Shown piece by piece: positions 51,683 through 64,000 of a stretch of DNA of 64,000 nt. This DNA comes from Phylloscopus collybita (taxonomy: Eukaryota > Chordata > Aves > Passeriformes > Phylloscopidae): assembly GCA_027886175.1 (NCBI GenBank), contig JAJNNQ010000023.1:131501-195500 (forward strand), in the 5' to 3' direction. Below the pieces are notes generated by a model that saw only the letters and a program-made list of their open reading frames with translations, ran no database searches and was not told the DNA's origin. Both the position numbers and the translations under genes were made by a program. Positions within the stretch are counted from its first letter, which is position 1, and each line of letters begins with the position of its first letter.

Positions 51683-54600
51683 AAGACCCAAACAATTGCT
51701 TGACTTGTGACTCCTGGGTTTGTATGGTTTCAAAACTGATAATGTGCTTTTATTTATTTTCTCACGTATCTATCTAAAACTAGTCCAAACTCCAAATGTA
51801 AAAATTTAGGGATAACAATTATTTAAGTTCTGTGTTATTTTCAATGTAGCTGCAGAAACGTCTTAGGGAAAATTTTAAAAATCAGATTTTTTAATCAAAC
51901 ATACGTGATTATGTGCTGTCATGGCAGTTGGAGAAGGGCAGAGCAGCTTCCAGCGCTTTCAGACCACCCCAGGTTTTACAGCAGGGGCATGTACACGCCC
52001 TGAACCCATCAGCAAAGTCTGATCCTTGGTTTTTGTGGGGAAATCCTTGAAAACCAAAGAGACCCCACATCCAGCTCCAGGAGCAGTGGGGGAATGAGCA
52101 TCATCACTGCTCATGTTTGCTTCTGCTTCCTAGGCCATCCCCTCATCCATGTCTATCTGACTGAGGGGCACCACCAGGGGTGAGGCTGGGTGGAGGAGAT
52201 GCCCAGGGTGATGGGCTCCACGCCAGAGGTTGTGTTTTGGTTGTACAGGTTGTCCATCTCCAGCTCCCTGGCTCTCCAAGGCAGAGCTGACTTTTCTCAC
52301 TTTTCAAGCACCAGCCTGCATCTAAATCCAGGGGATGGAGGCAGAGAGAAAGGACTTTTTGAGGCTCACAATGGAGCCAGGATCGGCTCAGCCCAGGTCG
52401 GAGGGGGTTGGGCTGTCTCTGAGAACCCAAGGGTGTAGAGATCAAAGGTGTGGGTGAGTCAATTACAATTCACATTTGGTTCATCCATATGTTTGGGTAT
52501 TTGAAAAGCTTCAGTGATCATCCATTTTATATCTCTTATGCCCATTGGTTTGTTAATCTGACACTTGATTTCATCTGAATAATAATAGATGTCATTCAGA
52601 GTCCTCAGTGTTCAGGGAAGTCATTTCACTTGGGTTGTGCTCTAAGGCCTTGGCAGACTGGCCCACGGTGCTCTTTATGTACAAGGACTTGAAGGACTTG
52701 GGGATAATTCAGCCCCATAGCTGACTCTGGAAGGAAATTGGCCCTGAATGAAAGCAGGGTGGGATGCTGGAGGTTGCTGGTGGGCTTTGGCACATGTAGT
52801 TTTGCTCATAAGGTCCTTCCTGGTTGTCACCATAGCCATGGACCTGCCATTGCAGTGTGTGAGGAGGTGGCAGGATTACACACAGACAACCCAAGCCATC
52901 AGAAATGGGAAGCAGGCCCTCTTAAATACTGCCTGAGTGCTCTGGACTAGATCAAATCATTGGCATGGCCATATGAAGTCTCTAATTATGTGAATACCTT
53001 TTTAATGAGAAGCAGTGCTTTGCATCTGTTGTACTTGCAGCAGAGCATCTCTACCAGCTGAGCCTGCTCTTTAAAGAGCTCTTGGCTGTATGTCACTGAC
53101 TGTTTATGGCCATGCCATGATCCTAGGTAATGACTGGGCAGAAAGGCAGTCTGCAGACAGACCTGCTCCTTCATGTTTCCCTAATTGGCACCTGTCTTTC
53201 TCCTTCACTGGGAATTTCTCTTCTTCCCAAGGCTGGTTTGTTTCCTTCTGCTTTACTCTGAGTCCTGCAGTGTTATTGGGGACCCAGGGATATGGTGGCA
53301 CCACAAACCTACACACTGATTGCCTCAATGGGCATGCTGGGGTTTTGTCCTGGAAATTATTTGTACTTTCTGTCTCTGCTGCTTGATGTGAGTTGTCAAA
53401 GGGAGGGGAGAGTCAGGACGTTCATCCTAGCCTGACTAGAGATGTTGGTGGAAAAAATCTCATTCTGGACAAATGTCTCACTGCCCTGGTCTGTTTACCA
53501 TGGAGGGATCTTGATTTCCAGTGCTACTCCTTTATGAGAGCGAATCACAAATCCATTAACAAATGAGTTGAGGTGACAATCCCATTTGTGTTGAAATGCA
53601 TTTAGGGATCAGTACTGAGAGGATCACCGGTGTATTAATTTGCCAGACCTTTTGTTCCAGTGGGTGGCAAAATTAGCTCATCCCAGTGAGGGTCACACTG
53701 ACCTGGCCAGTGCCCAGACTACTGATGGTTCAGGTTGTGGTTGGTGCCACCCCTCCCTTCTGAGAAGCAAACAGGAGACTTTCAGAAGTTAATTAGGTGT
53801 CTCAGCTGGGAATAAAGTCTAAACCAATTTTAAATTCCTGACCCACTCAATGAAATGCTGAGGGTAATGAGCAGCTGGTGAGTACAGGACCTGCTTGGTT
53901 GGTTGGGCACCCTCTCAGTTTTTTTCTGATGGGTTTGTTCTTCCCTGCTGTTACTGGCCACAGGGAAGGTCCTCTGATGGTCAGAGGGGCATCCCCTTCC
54001 CTTTACCACAGTTGAGGAGAAGCCTCAGTGCTGCAGTTTCAAGGCTGGTTTGGGTGTTGCTGAAGAGGCAGGTGGAGTTGTGCAGCTGAGGCTTGGCAGC
54101 ACCTTGTTGGCATTACTTGGCCTGTGGAACATGTGTACATGGTCAGAAAGGACAGGAAAAACCATAACTTTCTTTTTTTGACATGAAAATGGAAAGCTGG
54201 CTGTTTTCTGAGCTGTTTTTTTTTCAAAGGTCTTTGCTCTTCAGGTGGTGCTGGATTCCCATTGGATCCCTTTAGGTGCAGAAAGTGAATTCCTGGAGAT
54301 CCTACATGCCTGGTCTGGCCCTGGCCACCCTGTGAGATCCCTTCCCACATGCTGTGGAGGAGCTAGTGGTCTCTGGTTGAGATGTGACGTGGAAGATGTT
54401 CCTGAGCATGTCAGTGCAGAGAGGAAAGTGTTGCTGGGTGAATAAAGTGTCCCTGCTCCCCTCCTTGCTTTGTTATGTCCATGCTGAAGAGGAGCAGGAG
54501 CAGAGCTGCCACCACTCCCTTTTTGGGGCTCTAACTCAGCACAGCCTGACTTTGGCATATCTTACCCCAAGGGTAGACAAATCACTGGGAATACTCCCCC

Positions 54601-56558
54601 AGCATGGGTTATGATCCGAAGGGTGGGAGCTGGGGTATCACTCAGGTCTCCAAAGTTTATCAGGAGTCTCTTTTCTCTAATCATGGCTGTAAAGACCCAG
54701 AGCAGGAAGGGTGGGCTTAATTAGGAGAGATGTGTCTCAAGGTGGCAAACAAAGTCCTCCCTGTGCAAATGCTGGGCCACTCATGCAGGTGTTTAACAAA
54801 GGGCAACATTATCGGTGTAATTCATTACCTGCCCATGCAGGCACACAGATTAGAGCATTTGTTTCTGTGTTGGGGAAAACACAAAAGAGCTCTCAGCAGG
54901 GCTGTGATTTATGAACGTTGCATTAGGGGAACCTGGTTCTACCCGTATCTTGCTGGAGTGGCTGTTGACATGTATTTCCTTTTGGGGTTGGCTCTTTGCT
55001 ATGCGGGTTGGGGTTTTTTTGGCACCTTCTAGCAGAGTTGGAGCAGGTGAAATGTGGTGGCTTGGCAGTGCCCCAGAGGAGAGGCAAAGCCTGAGAAGTT
55101 CATCTTCTTGTAGTGCTCTCCTGGGAAGAAATTTGTCAGGAATTTCTGAATGTGAGCTATGGTGGACCAGGGTTGGCACTCACATTCAGCTGCTTTTTGG
55201 TGCTTAGAGAGAGGCTGCTGCCATGGTCACTACATGGTTATTTAACCAGAAAGTTAATTTATGAGTTTGTGCCATAAAAAAACTGTATCTATATAACTGG
55301 CATAGACCCCACCCTAGAATGGCCCAAATCAGAGGTTGTTTCTCTTGAAGCAACTCCTGTTCTGCGAAACTTCCCTATTGCAGCACAGCTACAGAAGGAG
55401 CGTAGCAGTGTGTTGCTGCCATGCAGATGACTGGGGGGTCCGAGATGTGACCATCTCCCCTGCACTGATTACTCCAGATGTGCCCTTCTGGTCCATATGG
55501 AGGTGTACCCTGCCCGCTGGGCTCACCACCTCCAGCTTACAGCAAAGCAAGTCACTGGAGCAGGGCCTGGAGGAGGAGGTACTATAGGGGTGAGGCTGGT
55601 GGGATAATCTCCTGTGGGCTACCTGGATTAGGAATACCTCCTGGTGTCCTAGCCAGGTGCAGGAGCCCCAGGGTGCTCTGGTGTCACAGGTGGGATGAGC
55701 CAGGAGAATGTTCTGCTCCATGTGCAGGGGCAGGTATTTCGACCCTTGTATGAGTTGGGGTGCTCATACATGTACTTGGTTTGGGCATGTAATTCCTGAA
55801 ACACCTGGTGCTCCTGGGACAGCAGCAGAACGTCAACAGGCTGTACTCTCTTTGCAGTGCCAGACCTGTGTGTCCCAATATCCACTTCTGCCTCCCCCAC
55901 ATCCCAGACCCTCACATCTCTGAGGCTTAACCTGATTATATTGCTCCCTTTGCTGCAAGGAAGCATTTTCCCAAACCTAGGAGGAAGAGATATGTCTTGA
56001 AGACCTGTGAGGAGCAGTGCCTGGGGTGGTTTAACGTCTTTGAGAGGATTAGTGCTGTTGCTACAATTAAGAGAGCAAATTGATAGGTGTGGAAGCCGTT
56101 TGGGGCTCTGGATTTGATGGCTGAAGGTACCAGCAGTATTGGCTGGTGCTCCTGCCACGCTGGGTGTTTGTGCCTGAGCCTTGGCAGCAGGGACGGCACG
56201 AGAGGGACGAGGCTGTGGTGTGAGCAGTGGGTGTTGGTGCCTCTTGGACGTGACTGAGTGGCTGCTGTGGGGCTAGAAAACTGACAGCAAGGAGTGGGCT
56301 TTTGCTTGGGGCTTGTGGGAACAGCCCAGTTGTTCTCCTGATGGAGTTGAAGCCAAGCCCCTGAGATCAGAGTCTCTGTGTTAGTCCCACATCCTCTGCT
56401 GCAGGAGAGCCTGCTGTCAACTGGGTACCATGGATGTGTTTTGGATATCCCACCATTATGATTTCTTCGTCTGCTTTAAGTCTCTTCCAAGACAGGCTTC
56501 CTTTGCACAGGCCTACTCTGAGCTAGCATAAGCCTTGCAAGAGCTATGGAGTTTGGAA

Positions 56559-56644
56559 TTTTTTTTTGTTGTTTGTTTTTGGGTTTTTTTGTGGTGTTTT
56601 TGGGGTGGGTTTTTTTGGTGGGTTTGTTTTGGTTTTTTTTTTGT
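56559..56644 (+). repeat. 86-nt G/T-only tract
   Basis: The + strand contains neither A nor C for 86 consecutive bases. It has G runs (ggg, gggg, ggg, ggg) separated by T runs, for example tttttggggtgggttttttt. The G runs could allow a G-quadruplex on this strand, with rather long T loops. The overlapping minus-strand frame (Lys/Pro/Thr-rich) is an artefact. Confidence 0.9.
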
Positions 56645-57727
56645 CTCTACAATTAAGCCAGTAACTCCAGACCATGACTCTTAGTCTGCTTAGTCTGCTG
56701 GGTTTTTTTCTGGACAAAGATATTCTGTGCTTGCAGGTGCTGACCCAGTCCAGATGCTGGTTTCCATTTTCCATGAGGGCAGGACTGGTACTACCTAAGT
56801 AAAGCTGAGTTCAAGAATTCATATCTCTGGTGCAAGGATATTTTGAACTAGTGCTCTTCAAGAGCAGAGCTTTGTCTTGCAATGAATCGGCAAGTGGATC
56901 TGTCAAATCTTTACACAGTAGGAGGTTGGTACACATACATTAACTCTAGGCTATAAATTCTTGAGGGAGGAGAAGTTGCTGGTCTATCTGGTTGCAAAAG
57001 AGTAAGCAGCAGTCCAGAGAATTTATTTTTTAGCAGGAATAAATTGTAAGCACTGAAATCTCTCCGGATGCCTAAAATTCTTCCTCTTTTCTCCCTTTCA
57101 GGCTGTTGTCTATTTAATTTATTGAGAAAATGTTTCTACAGCTTTGCAATAAAGCCTTGCACACTGTGACAGTAATCTTGGCTTGTTACAAGCCTGCAAA
57201 CGGTGCAGCTCAGGAGTAGTGGAGTTGCTGATTTTCCAGAGCGGGCAGAGCTGAGCTGCCTGCTTCTGGTGGAAGTGCTGAGGACTCACACTGGTGGCCT
57301 CCAGGTGCCAGAAGAGAGGGAAGAGGATTACACTGGTGCAACTGAGGCACTCCTGCAGGGATAAATTCCAGTTAAACACTCCAGCGGGGTGTGCGAGGAG
57401 GTGTCATGGAGCAGGAATAAAACACAGTTTGGTGTAGGCAGTTGGAGCTGCGATCTGCTCATAAAGGGGCTTTAGTCCCAGTTTGCCAGTTAGCTCAGTC
57501 ATATTTCCTGCTGAGTTCAGGGGATTTTTTTCCCCCTTAAATTGTGAGTTTCACAGAACTCCCCTCTCCCTGCTCTGCTTTTAGACAAAACCAGTCTTTT
57601 TGTCCTTTTTGGGGGAAATGGAGACAGATTAGAGTAATCTCACATGACTTGACCAGTGGACAGCAGACCCCAGTGATGCTGGGCAATATTCTAAAGAACT
57701 CACCCATAAACAGCAATTAGCTTTTAA

Positions 57728-57842
57728 TTGTGGCGCTGCCGCCGGCCCGGGGCTGCGGGAGCGGCACCGCGCGCTCTTTGTCGCCGGAGCGGCACCGGGG
57801 GGACCCTCGGCCATGAAAGGGGAGCGGCGGTGACCGAGAGGA
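57728..57842. promoter_or_regulatory. Intronic GC-rich mini-island (candidate regulatory element)
   Basis: About 110 bp of CpG-dense sequence (gctgccgccggcccggggct, gcggcaccgcgcgctctttg) are bounded abruptly by AT-rich DNA (cttttaattgtgg) on the left. It is the third isolated island in the window outside the HS3ST3B1 promoter. A 108-codon frame overlaps it on the + strand but opens at TTG, not ATG, and has no family resemblance. Promoter or enhancer identity is inference. Confidence 0.35.
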
Positions 57843-58769
57843 ATAGGATGCTCATTTCTGCCCCACCCCCTTACTGCGCTCAAAAGCTCTTATTTTCAGA
57901 GCAAAGCACTATTGAAGCATCGGGACAATGGAGCCCAAATCCTGCTGGGGGAAGGGAGATGCTGGCAATTGCATCTTTTGTTGCTTTTCCTTCTTTACTT
58001 GCCTATGGCCTCCCCTATCCCACCCTCCAAGAAATCCACATAGATGCTCACTAGATGATAATGCAATCACTTTCTTGGGACCTTGCTAATAGGATTATAA
58101 TTATTACTGGAGATGAACTGGAGTGAATAGAATATTTACCATTTCATCTTAAATTATTGTAAATCCCTTCAAAGCAGCTCTTTGATATGTAAAGTGCTGC
58201 TCCTCTCCCCCCAGTGAAGATAATTATTTAGTGGAAGTTCAGAGCTTTTAAGTATGGTGGGGAGTAGAAAGAGGCTTCCGTGTTTACATAAAGAGAAGAG
58301 GAGGGCCTGTTAATGAACTGGGGACATTGATGAATATCTTGTCTGGCTCCAGCAAAGGAGGAGGGAAAGTTCTTGCTTAGCAGTTGTAACATCTCATGCT
58401 GTTACGTGGGGAAGAGGTGAAAAAATAATTGGAAATTTGGCTCTTCCTAATCCAAAGAAAGCTCCACATCCCTGCAGCCTGTGATCAGTCAGTGCATGAT
58501 CTACGTGGTGACAGTGGCAACATTCTGAGTTTGTTCTGTAGGGCTGGAGGAATTTCTGTTTGAGGAATGACCAAGTAGCCTGGGAGTCCTCAGCTTGGCA
58601 AAGAGATTTCTTGGGGGAAGGTATGGTACTTGCCAGATTTGGAGCTAGGCTGGAGATGGAGGGAGGCTGTGATGGTGGAAGGACTGGGGCTATGGTGTGA
58701 GGGCAGGGGCTGTGAAAATGGGCAAAGCAAGGAGCATTTCCTTGGATGGGCTGTGCATGCAGAGGTTCA

Positions 58770-58911
58770 GGAGTCATAGAATGGCCTGGGTTGGAAGGGA
58801 CTTTAAATATTCCCTCATGTCATCCCACTGCCGGGATACCACCCACTAGACCAGATTTCTCAGGGCCCCATCCAACCTGGCCTTGAACACTCAGAGGAAT
58901 GGGGCAGCCAC
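58770..58911 (-). mobile_element. CR1 LINE 3'-end fragment, antisense
   Basis: The + strand shows the reverse-complement CR1 3' end: 'gtcatagaatggcctgggtt', 'ggaagggactttaaatattc', 'accacccactagaccagatt' and 'catccaacctggccttgaac'. About 140 bp survive. It is the only CR1 copy recognised in HS3ST3B1 intron 1. Confidence 0.9.
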
Positions 58912-59371
58912 CTAGACAAGGGGTTGGAAGAGAGATTGACTGAGGATTGTTAGTAGTACGAAGTGTGTCAGGCAAAAGAAGGCCACAGGAGAGGAGAGGA
59001 CTACACCCTGTGGGCACATTTGTGTGAGTGTCTGCAAGGAGGATGCGCTTCTCCCAAGTTTCCAGGGTGGTCTTGGCTCCTTGAACCCTTCCTCCCAGCG
59101 GCTGTCCTGCATGGAGCATGAGCTCAGGTAGGAAGGGGGATTGCTCCCATCAGCACCTCCAAGACCATCTTTATGCCTTTGCATCCTTTGCCAAGGTGTG
59201 GGCATGGCCCAGGAGTGATGGTGACATCACTCATCCACCTCCCAGGAGTCTTTGTGGGACCTGGGCTTCTCTGTTGTGCTTTCTGGTGAAAGCATAACCT
59301 GTCCTGTGCAGGCAAAACTCTCACCAAGTGTTTCTGCTGAGCTAAGTTATTCCTCCCCTATAGGTTGCAGC

Positions 59372-59389
59372 TATATGGTGCACCATATA
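59372..59389. other. 18-bp perfect palindrome
   Basis: TATATGGTGCACCATATA equals its own reverse complement, with GTGCAC at the centre. It could bind a dimeric protein or extrude as a small cruciform. No family of site is assigned. Confidence 0.75.
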
Positions 59390-59796
59390 TGGCACTTTGA
59401 TACAGAAGGCAGCAGCCCTGCAAGGGACAGCAGGCCATATCTTGGTTACGAGGACTGCTTCTAATTAACTCATTTAATCTCATGCAGTAGGGGAGGCGTT
59501 TGGGTGAGAGCTGTGTTTTGGCTGGCACAGGGTAAGAGGCTGCCTTTGCAGCAGAGGCTGGTGGAGCACATTACACCCATTGCTGTTCCCAGAGGCACGA
59601 GCCCTCCAGGATTTGTACAGGGATCATGCCCTGCTTTGTCCAGGTTGTGCTCAGATGCTGCTGCAAGCTCTCTGTTCAGCTCTGTGGCTGGGTTAGCTCC
59701 CTGTGTCCCAGTACAGAGAGGGTCAAGCCTCTGTGGTGACTCCTAGGTCTGATTTGAATGTGGTGACTTTTGAAGAGGTAGATACAGTCTTCTATT

Positions 59797-59880
59797 AAAA
59801 ACAAACAAACAAACAAACAAAAACACAACAAAAAAACCCAACAAAAAACCCAAACCTAAACCCAAAAACCCCCACAAAAC
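59797..59880 (-). repeat. 84-nt A/C-only tract (G/T-only on minus strand), with (CAAA)n
   Basis: The + strand is only A and C except for one T at 59857. It begins with (CAAA) units and continues as A runs separated by CCC to CCCCC. Read on the minus strand it is G/T-rich and closely resembles in style the tract at 56559-56644, but in opposite orientation. Confidence 0.9.
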
Positions 59881-62800
59881 GCAACCACCCCTAACCCCTG
59901 GTATTTGCAGTGGTGTGTTGCCCCCTCCTTGGGGCACTGCTGGCTTTGATTTGCCAGAGCTGCTTGGTGTGTCCTGGCTGTGCCACATGGGGTGGGGACG
60001 AAAGGGCCATCTGCTGCTGCCCCGCATCTCCCCAGTCCCCAAACCTTTGATGGGGTTTTTATCTGCATCAAAGGAGCATAGATCAGACTCCACAGCCAGA
60101 CCAGAGCCTATTCCTGTGGGGTATGTGGTGATGCTGCCCGTGGCCACCAGCTCTCTGGTCCCATTGAAGTCCCTCCATGATGGGTACTCTCCACACACCA
60201 TCTCTGTCCTCTCCCTCCTTCAATCCCCAAAATTCCCCAATGAGTGAAGGGCATCTAACAGATTTGGGGGCAGGGAGCAAGAAGGGTGAGAAAAACATTA
60301 ATTTCAGGCTGACATATTTTTTTCTTCCTTTTCCTCCTCCTTCACCTACTCCTTCCTCAGCCCCAAAGTTCATTAATTCCCATCATCTGGTTTGTGTAAT
60401 CGTTGTGGTGAGTGTTTGACGGAGCTGTATAAGGTTACATCCATTTCAAAAAGGCTGAGGAGGCTGGTTCCCAGCCATTCCCTTTTATTGTTGCATAATT
60501 TGCCAACCCAAACAGACTCCTGCTTGAGACAAAGGCACACATGTTGCTCTTACCACTGGTCATAAAAAGAGGAGAGACTGCCTGCTACTGTACACATCTG
60601 TAGTGCAACAGCAGCTGAAGCCAAGAAAAATTTTGGTAAGATGATGTATCAAATAATAAAGCAGCAAGCACAAGCACTGCCAAAGAGGAATTTGCTCTTG
60701 CTTCTTCTCTATTTCTTCCTCTTCCTCCGTCTCCCTCATTCACTCATCCCATTGCTTGCTGCCACCAGAAAGCAGAGTCAAAGCCAAGAAGGTAATTTTG
60801 AAGCCAGTTGACCTGTGTGCAGGTGGCAGGTTTGTGTGAAAGAAATTGAAACGCTTTATTACTTTAACAGGTTTTTCCAGAGCTGGCCCAGTTCTTGCTT
60901 TTAAGGAGTATTGCTGGGATTCAACCATTTTGTGGTCAGACATGCAGGGAAAAGGGTCAGGGTGGGACCAGTCTGGTGGCCTCAGGACCTGAGCTGGTGA
61001 TTTGGATTACCAGAACATCTCTGAGCTCTTACTCATGGTCAGGTGCCAGTATAGGGCTACAACTGTCTGGTTTTAATCCAGCCCCTGGCTGCTCCTACCA
61101 GCACTGGACATTTTTTCTGACAGCAACATGCTGCCTTGGAAGCTGGGAAAAATTGGGTATCACCTTGGCAGAGGGTATGAGCTGTAAGGCAGAGCTACCA
61201 CCCCATCCTTCCCTGGGTGTCTTTTCCAAAATATCAGAATTAGCTCTCTTGGCCAAAATTTACTTATTGAGATGGGGAGGAGAGAAAAGGCAGAGAAGTA
61301 GCAGGAATTAGAGTGAGAATGGGCTGTTGCAGTAAAGCCTTCCTTGAAAATGTTTGACTTTAGGTGACAGATGGGCAGATAGACTGTGGTGGGATCCTGA
61401 CTGGAGCATGGTGGGATGGGAACAGGGCACCAAACTGCCCATGGGATGGGACAAGACAGAGGGAGGTGCAGCAGGTGGGAAACCATCAACTTCTTCACTT
61501 GGTTCCTCAGAACTGTTCCAAGCAGGCACCACTGGGCCCGTTTGCTTTTCAACCTCTAAACTAAAAATGCAGCAAAAATCTTAAATTCATCATGTGCATT
61601 GAGCTGTAGTACCATGATCTGGGCTGTTCTGCTTCTGGCTGTACTTTAGCTTGATGTCATCTTGAGTTTTCAAACTCTCTGTCATTACTCTGAAGGCTAA
61701 AATTCTGTTTTCCCCTAGGATGAGAGAAGAACTTTGGTGTTTACCTTTTGTATTTCTATTCACCTTCTCACCTTAACTTTTCAATCTAATTTATGCAGTT
61801 TCTTGGACAGCCTCTTGGGAGGATTTGGAGGGCACTTTCCCCAGAAAAAAAATCAGATTGTCAAACTTTGGTTTTCTGAAAAGGAATCACTTTTTGTCAT
61901 CTTGAAATGTCAGTGAGGAATGGGGTAGAAACGGGCCAGAAATAGGTTGGATGCTCTGTGTGTGCAGTGCTGGGCTGCAAGGCAAATGCTTCTGGGTAAC
62001 AGACCTGAATTTGGCATGAATGTGACTGATGTCCAAAATAGTTTGACTTGCTTTTCCTCCCATTTCCCATGTTTTCCTTGCTTCTAGGGAACAGGTAGGG
62101 TGGCGGGGGGGAAAGTCTAGAAATTCTGTACTAAAGATGGTTCTTGCTGTATTTCCTGGCAGAGCTGCTGTGGGGACTGTTGTGAGTGCTCCCCAGCCTG
62201 CATCTCATAGCTGCATCCATGTGCTGTGGTGTTTTATCCTGACCATAACAACACTTCTGCTTTTTCAACACCCCTTACACGGCTGTCCATCTCCTCTGGG
62301 AGAGTTTTGTCACCTTTGCCAAGGGAAATTGAGGAAGTGTGGTGGTGTAGAGCAGAGGGGTTTGAGCCTGAAAGGTGCCATTGCTGCAGCTGCATCACAG
62401 GACAACCCGATGTTACAACTCATGGGATTCATGACTTGAATTTGTTGGGACAGGAGTAACATCTCCCAGAGTAATGCTGGGTGGCTCCAGGTGCTGGATA
62501 GGAATATATCCAGGACGAAACCTTCCTTGGAAAGGGAAGCTCATCTGCTCAGCTCTGGGGCTTCTGTTGGGCAGCAGGACACCTGAGGTCCTGCAGGTTG
62601 CCTGACGGTGACCCCGCCACGGGCAGAGAGCCGTGTCTGCCCCGCGGGGCTGAGCCCTGCCCTGGGCTCCGGCCCGGCAGAGTGGGAGGCTTTATCCCAG
62701 CAGGTGTTTGCCCTGGCAGGAGGTGCATGGGGGGACCAACAGACATCCCCAGGGATAAAACTAGACACCACTGCTGTGCTCTGCCCTGCACTGGTCTGTC

Positions 62801-64000
62801 CTACCTGTGCAAATAATGCAACAGCAGGTTGTGGTGGTCCCCTTGCCCCCCTGGCCTGTTCCTCCTTGAGAAGTAGTAGCAGATTAGCCTGGAGCCCCTC
62901 TGTGCAGACAAAAGCTGCCACAAAGGGCATTAGGCTTCAGGATTGGATTACCATGTGGCCACCTGTCATCCCCACTTTGTAAATTTATCTCACTCTGGGT
63001 CCGGTTTTCGCATTGGAGAAGTTTGCACTTAAAAAGCCCCCATAAAATCCCCTGCCCAGTGCCTCTCCAAGCAACAGCCTGGCTGAGTTCATATTAGTAT
63101 CCCGTCTTATTCCAGGCTTCAGAGCTGCGTGGGGCTGGGGATTAGGGCTGTTTGAATGAAGAGAGCCTTCATTACATTAGTTTAAGTGGTTAATAGGTAA
63201 AGTAGGCCAATCCATCTTTAGACTAAGCCTATCACTTTGCCTATGAAGGGTGCAGGCTTCAGCGAGGAAATGTTCATTAAAGGAAAAGCTTCTCCTCTGT
63301 CCCTCTTGACATGTTAATAGCTCAGGGTTAGGGGCTTGCTCTTTGTCTGTGAAAAATTCATAGCTGTGCTCACAGAGCAACTTCCTCCCCTCACTGAGAC
63401 CCAGTTGCTGGCAGCTCTGCCCTAGTCAGCAGTGCTGAGCCCCACGAGTGCCTTGCTGGCTGGGCTGCCTGGGGAATAAAGAATGCTGGGAGTCTGCTGG
63501 TGCTCCTCATCCTCATTTCCTTCTTCCATGCTCACTAAGCTGGTGCCTCATCCCTTCCCAAGCAGGGAAGTGGGGACAGAGCTCAAATGACAGGCAGAGG
63601 CAGTGCTTTGGTGCTGGGACTCTCTGCTGTGGGATGTTCTCAAGGCCAGAAGCATTTGTGGGTTTGGAAGGATTAGACAGGTCACAGTCACGATGAAATG
63701 GGATGATTTGGATGCAGATGCTGTCTCCAGAGGTCTTTGAACTCCAGGTTGCCAGAAGGCAGGAGAATAACAAGGCAGAAGGCTTGCAAAGGTTTTCATA
63801 CTGTATTTTCTGCTACAGTTTCCGCTATGGCCCTCAGTGGTGTCTCTATCAAGCTGCCCTGTTTCCCACAGCCTGATTCCCTCTGTCATCTCCCTTTGCC
63901 CTCCTGTATGGACAGCAGTGGTAGCTGCACCTCTGCCTTTCTCACCTTGTGTCAGGCAGTGCTGGCAGGAGCTGCCCATGTCTCTGTGGTGCCTGTGAAT

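Noticed and set aside
57728..58054. 108-codon + strand frame over the 57.7 kb mini-island
   Set aside because: It opens at TTG rather than ATG and has no family resemblance; it follows from GC-rich sequence.
59845..59880. C/A-rich stretch with 'cctaaaccc', considered as interstitial telomere repeat
   Set aside because: Only one CCTAAA-like unit exists; the rest is irregular A and C runs, not TTAGGG repeats.

Overview
This is vertebrate nuclear DNA, almost certainly from a bird. It contains intron-split genes homologous to human COX10 and HS3ST3B1. It also carries at least seven CR1 LINE fragments ending in degenerate ATTCTATG-type 3' tails, which are the typical dispersed repeat of bird genomes. 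I see no prokaryotic genes, operons, CRISPR arrays, tRNAs or rRNAs. More than 98% of the window is intron, UTR or intergenic sequence, and nearly all open reading frames in it are chance.

Layout, left to right, both genes on the + strand: (1) 1-17240 is COX10 intron sequence (intron 4 by human numbering); the exons for the N-terminal half lie upstream of the window. (2) COX10 exons 5, 6 and 7 are at 17241-17311, 21893-22125 and 33929-34371. Their splice phases join cleanly and together they encode the last 248 residues of protoheme IX farnesyltransferase. (3) A 3' UTR of about 1.8 kb runs to an AATAAA at 36176-36181. (4) The intergenic gap is about 5.7 kb to the next start codon and contains a small GC-rich island near 37.94-38.11 kb. 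(5) A CpG-island promoter and exon 1 of HS3ST3B1 (CDS 41900-42342) encode the Golgi membrane anchor, the stem and the start of the sulfotransferase domain. (6) 42343-64000 is HS3ST3B1 intron 1; exon 2, which carries most of the catalytic domain, is not in the window.

The two genes are neighbours but have unrelated jobs. COX10 makes heme O from heme B in the inner mitochondrial membrane for cytochrome c oxidase. HS3ST3B1 adds 3-O-sulfate to glucosamine in heparan sulfate in the Golgi. The same order and orientation are known in human 17p12, so this is conserved synteny and not a functional cluster.

I found no new multi-gene system. The observations most worth a second look are non-coding. They are a 21-bp RNA-type hairpin just inside HS3ST3B1 intron 1, overlapping upstream ORFs in front of HS3ST3B1, a perfect 15-bp stem-loop and an 18-bp palindrome deeper in the intron, three isolated GC-rich mini-islands, and a pair of long G/T-only tracts in opposite orientation.
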